Positions 60,214 to 64,000 of a stretch of 64,000 nucleotides of DNA are shown here, one piece after another (within the stretch, counting starts at the first letter, position 1; each line of letters starts with the position of its first letter). The stretch is from the NCBI GenBank assembly GCA_020205615.1, contig CM035164.1, forward strand, positions 399,501-463,500, in the 5' to 3' direction. The notes under the pieces were generated by a model, which was given only the letters and a program-made list of their open reading frames with translations, made no database searches and was not told the DNA's origin. Origin of the DNA: Panax quinquefolius (lineage: Eukaryota; Streptophyta; Magnoliopsida; Apiales; Araliaceae). The position numbers were made by a program, and so were the translations under genes.

Positions 60214-62364
60214 CGTGACGCCCCAAAATTAGGTATACATCACCCATCTTGGGTAGTCGATATTTGGTATGTAATTTAAATACAACTTATTAATATAACT
60301 GCAGTACAATACGACATAAATCGTGAGTTTGAATACAAATATTATCTACTGTAGATCATACAAACTCAAAAGGAGTCTTCATTACAATTATTATCACACT
60401 ATTTCACGTAATAGTGAGGACTACTAATGCTATCCTTTGGACCATTACTCCGCTCCCCGACTCGTCCCAAATTATATTCTCATTTCACGAGAGAGAATGG
60501 TGAAAGAAAGGGTGAGCTCAACTAGCTCAAGAAGAAATATTATGACTAAGATAATGCGTAATAAATTATCATTAGCCTCACAAATAAAGTTGTTAAACCG
60601 ATAAAATATAATGAACATCAAGTTTAACTACAATGAACCAAAGAATCCATTAAAATAGTCAAGTAGAAAATAAAATCTACAATCTTTTATGATTTAAAAG
60701 GTTTTTCATCACTGTTATAGTTGAGACTCAGCTTTAATAAATATTCCACATCATCGAATCACCCCTGCACTACGTCCAAGGATATTCTTTAGTATCACGA
60801 CCACAATTATTCATGCATTACAGGCCAAGAATATTTGTGTATTCATTAATGGTCATGATCATGTCAACAATCGTCCATTAATGCACTACAGCCACCGAGG
60901 ATTTTACCACATCATTTGTAACATTACGGTACCATGATTACAATCAATAGTCTCTCGGTCATAATCATACCAAGTCCATCTATGCACTCACAGCCACGAT
61001 GACTTTCAACATAATATAAACATGAGGATGATGACAATGATATAAGAATTCAATAAAACAAGTTCAAGAATTAATTTATCTAGGAACCAATAACATCCAA
61101 ATCACAATACGATATCATTTTGTAGAGTAAAATTCAAGAATCTCGAGAAGAATATTTCCATGAAAGGATATTGGATGAAGCAAGAAATATCAAGGATATT
61201 CAACTAATTTCATGGAGTATAGAAGTCAATGTTTTAACCAACTGGGTATAATAAAGAATGGAATAACAAAAGAAATCACCATGCATGCGATAGAATCGCA
61301 GCGAGTTTATTTCAATGTAATAATAAATAATCGGAACCAGTCCCACAGAAAAACGCATGCATGTGATATTCCAATGTAATAATAAAGAATGGGACCAGTC
61401 TGCGTAAAACACACGCATGTGATGTTCCAATGTAATAATAATAAAGACGGAACCAGTTCTTGTAAAACACACGCATGTGATGTTCCAATGTAATAATAAT
61501 AAAGATGAAACCAGTCCGGTGTAAAACATACGCATGTGATGTTCCAATGAATAATAGAAGAATGTCACCAAGTATAGGGTAAACCACGTATACAAAGTTA
61601 TTCCAATGTAATAATAAGCAATGGAATAACAACAGCTTCTCTTCATGAATAAGAAAGAATAACACCCCTTACTTTTGGTAGGAGATTGAATACTGCGCAG
61701 AGAGTGTAAGAATAAAATACTCTTCTTCTTTCTCTCTTATTCTCTCTATACTTTCTCTCTATAGCTTTGAATGAATTCGTGAAAATAATGAAGCACTTGA
61801 GCTTCTATTTATAGAAGATTTCTAGCTTAAGACCGCCACGTGAAAAAGCAAGTGGCTCGACGACCGTGATGTGAAAAGAAAAGTGGTTTAGCGCTGTAAT
61901 ATGAAACGACAAGTGGTTCGGCGCTTTTGTAATGTGAAACGACAAGTGGTTCGACGCTCAGAATGTGAAACGACAAGTGGTTCGACGTTTGGTAAAGGTA
62001 ATTACTATTGGACGAAGGTAATTACTTATTCACAAAGGTAATTATCGTACTTTTACTACCGGGTAGTTCAACAGCTTTTAACGGTAACACCTCTGCCGTT
62101 ATTTTTATAGAAAGATAATTTTGTCGCTTTCTAACTACGATATACCTCTCGCTTAATGGGTCCACCAATGATTGAGTAGTAGTACGAATATTCTCCCACA
62201 AAAGAATATTCCCACCAAAACGAATATTTTATAACAACTTGCTTACTTTGCAAAATTTATAAATATTACCCACAACTATAACATTATATCAAATTTATTC
62301 CATAATATTCAAAAATAATATTTATAGAAAATTCATCTTTGTTTATAAAAGTTGGGGTCTTACA
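60214..62364 (-). repeat. 3' LTR of another family A element
   Basis: It starts CGTGACGCCCC, ends GGGGTCTTACA and is 2,151 bp long. It is followed by the polypurine tract complement ACCTCCCTTCTTA. It has four copies of the GGAACCAGTC...CGCATGTGAT module (61,330-61,550) and a repeat of GTGAAACGACAAGTGGTTCG about 40 bp long (61,840-61,995) not seen in the other copies. A TATA box lies at 61,805-61,814. The left 5-bp flank is TTATC; the partner flank is outside the window. Confidence 0.88.
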
Positions 62365-64000
62365 ACCTCCCTTCTTATGAAATTTCGCCCTCGAAATTAG
62401 GGTACGCACGCACTGGTATGTCAAGAGGGAAGGATACCTTGATTTCATTTTAGATTCTAACTCCCAAGTCATTTCCTCAACATCGTGGTTCCTCCACAAA
62501 ACTTTGACTTGAGGTATAACCTTGGGCGTAGAATATGTTCCTTCTTATCCAAAATTTGAACAGAACCTCTTCATACGTCCAAATCTTCCGCTATTTCGTC
62601 CTGCTTCTAACTCAATAATATGGTTCGAGTCTTTCACATATTTACGTAACATGGATATGTGAAAACGTTATGAACACGAGACATATTTGGCGGTAGAAGC
62701 GAGTCTATAGCCACGCTTCCTACTCGATCGAGGATTAAAATGGACCGATGAATCGAGGATTAAGTTTTCCTCTCTTCCAAATCTTGTAACTCCTTTCCAT
62801 GGAGCAACTCTTAACAACACATGATCTCCTATATCGAATTCCACGCCCTTTCGATGAAGATCAAGATAACTCTTTTTGTCGATCTTGTGAGGTTTTTATA
62901 CGTTCTTGGGATCGTTTGAATCTTTTCCAAGTAGTCATACGTACCAACTCCCGTCCCCAACAACGCTTGCTTCACCCACCTCATCCCAAAGATACTTGGA
63001 ATCGACACTTTCTTCCATACAACGCTTGAATGGAGCCATGCCAATACTTGTTTGATAACTCGTTGTTGTAGGAAAACTCCACCAATGGTAAGAACTTGTC
63101 CTAACTTCCTTGAAATCAAGGACACGAGTCTTAATAGATCTTCAAGAGTTTGAATAGTCCTCTCCGATCGTCCGTCCGTCCGAGGGATGATATCTTTGAA
63201 GCTAAATCGTAAGTCTGTGCTCATAGCTTTTTGCAAACTAACCCAAAATCGTAAAGTGAATCTTGGGTCTCGATCGAAACTATGGATACCGAAGCGTACC
63301 ATGCGTCTTACAATCTCGCTTATGTGCATATGGAGCAAGACGTTCAAGTGTATAAGTTTCAGACGATAAGAAATGAGCGGACTTGGTCAATCTATCAACA
63401 ATGACCCAAATCGCATCTATGCCTTGAGAAACCTTAGGAAGACCGTGAATCGAAATCCATGGTAATGTGCTCCCACTTCCATTCGGAATTTCAAGTGGTT
63501 GCAATGGACCTTTTGGTACTTGATGCTCCGCTTTAACTCGTTGACAAGTTAAACACCTTGAGATAAACAGCTATCTCTCTCTTTTCATATTGCTCCACCA
63601 AAATGTATGATTTAATATCATGATACATTTTGGTACTCCCGAGATGGATTGCAAATGGTGTGTTGCGCTTCCATCATAATATTATACTTTAAATTAGGGT
63701 CGTTAGAACACAAAGTCCGGAGTTGACTCAAGTATTCCTTCTTCATCGATTCTTGCTTCCTAAGATAGCACCTTCTTGCACTTTCTTTCATACGCGCGCG
63801 CCTCCAGTGTCCGTAGCTTGAACAACTTTAACTTTATCGATTAAAGTCGGTTCTACTCATATACTCGTTATCATCACACGCGTCCCTAGTAGTCTTTAAC
63901 TCTATCTCCATCCTTTGCAAGTCACACAAAATGGGCCTTTCATTGACAATATCGCACTCAGATTGCATATGATCTTCTACTCAATCGTCACCTACCACGT
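62365..64000 (-). pseudogene. Integrase and chromodomain of family A element
   Basis: In minus-strand order the chromodomain (WRNHDVEEMTWELES, 62,455-62,500) ends the frame. The integrase core lies at 62,829-63,504 with VIVDRLTKSAHFL at about 63,370-63,410 and the zinc-binding half near 63,540-63,620. Upstream, toward 64,000, is the RNase H/integrase linker. Several frameshifts break it. The element continues beyond the window. Confidence 0.82.

Overview
The window is nuclear DNA of a flowering plant, probably a eudicot. It is AT-rich, has a spliced gene with GT..AG introns, and is dominated by plant transposon classes: chromovirus-type Ty3/gypsy elements, hAT, Mutator-like, CACTA, MITEs and an endogenous pararetrovirus. 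No bacterial, rRNA or CRISPR features were seen.

Region 1 (1-3,788) holds the end of a gypsy LTR, small inverted-repeat elements, SINE-like pieces and AT-rich spacer. Region 2 (3,789-19,199, minus strand) is the only host gene I can support. It encodes a nuclear casein-kinase-1-like protein of the MUT9-like/photoregulatory kinase family (MLK/PPK). I could place 16 exons by splice sites; they join in frame to 698 codons plus stop. Its 7.4-kb intron 11 carries a 4.8-kb Reina-like gypsy element that has lost reverse transcriptase, plus a 922-bp hAT element with target-site duplications. Two upstream ORFs precede the start codon.

Region 3 (20,071-36,577) is a stack of insertions that can be read layer by layer from target-site duplications (TSDs). 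A hairpin MITE is split by a Mutator-like element (9-bp TSD). That element is split by a hAT (8-bp TSD) and by a plus-strand solo LTR (5-bp TSD). The solo LTR is split by an 11.5-kb minus-strand gypsy element (5-bp TSD), whose 5' LTR is split by another solo LTR.

Region 4 (36,856-41,598) holds a truncated gypsy LTR with its chromodomain end, the left end of a CACTA transposon with a dense subterminal repeat, a roughly 460-bp ATT microsatellite and a 396-bp tandem repeat. Region 5 (41,599-54,370) is a large Tekay/Del-like chromovirus on the minus strand. Its gag, protease, reverse transcriptase, RNase H, integrase and chromodomain are recognisable but broken. A solo LTR sits in its chromodomain, and the arrangement is LTR-internal-LTR-internal.

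Region 6 (54,371-60,213, plus strand) is a degenerate endogenous caulimovirid of Petuvirus/Florendovirus type: movement protein, coat-protein zone with zinc knuckle, protease, reverse transcriptase and RNase H. It begins exactly at a tRNA-Met primer-binding site. Region 7 (60,214-64,000) is the 3' LTR and integrase end of another gypsy element that runs off the window.

Two related large-LTR families recur. Family A: 1-788; 21,154-35,349; 23,322-25,927 with 29,438-34,843; 36,856-38,291; 60,214-62,364. Family B: 29,784-32,590; 41,599-44,167; 44,342-47,155; 51,549-54,141. Everything outside the kinase exons looks like inactive or decaying mobile DNA. Copies differ by many small indels near G/C-rich triplets, which may partly be sequencing error at methylated sites. 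I ran no searches; family names rest on recognised motifs.
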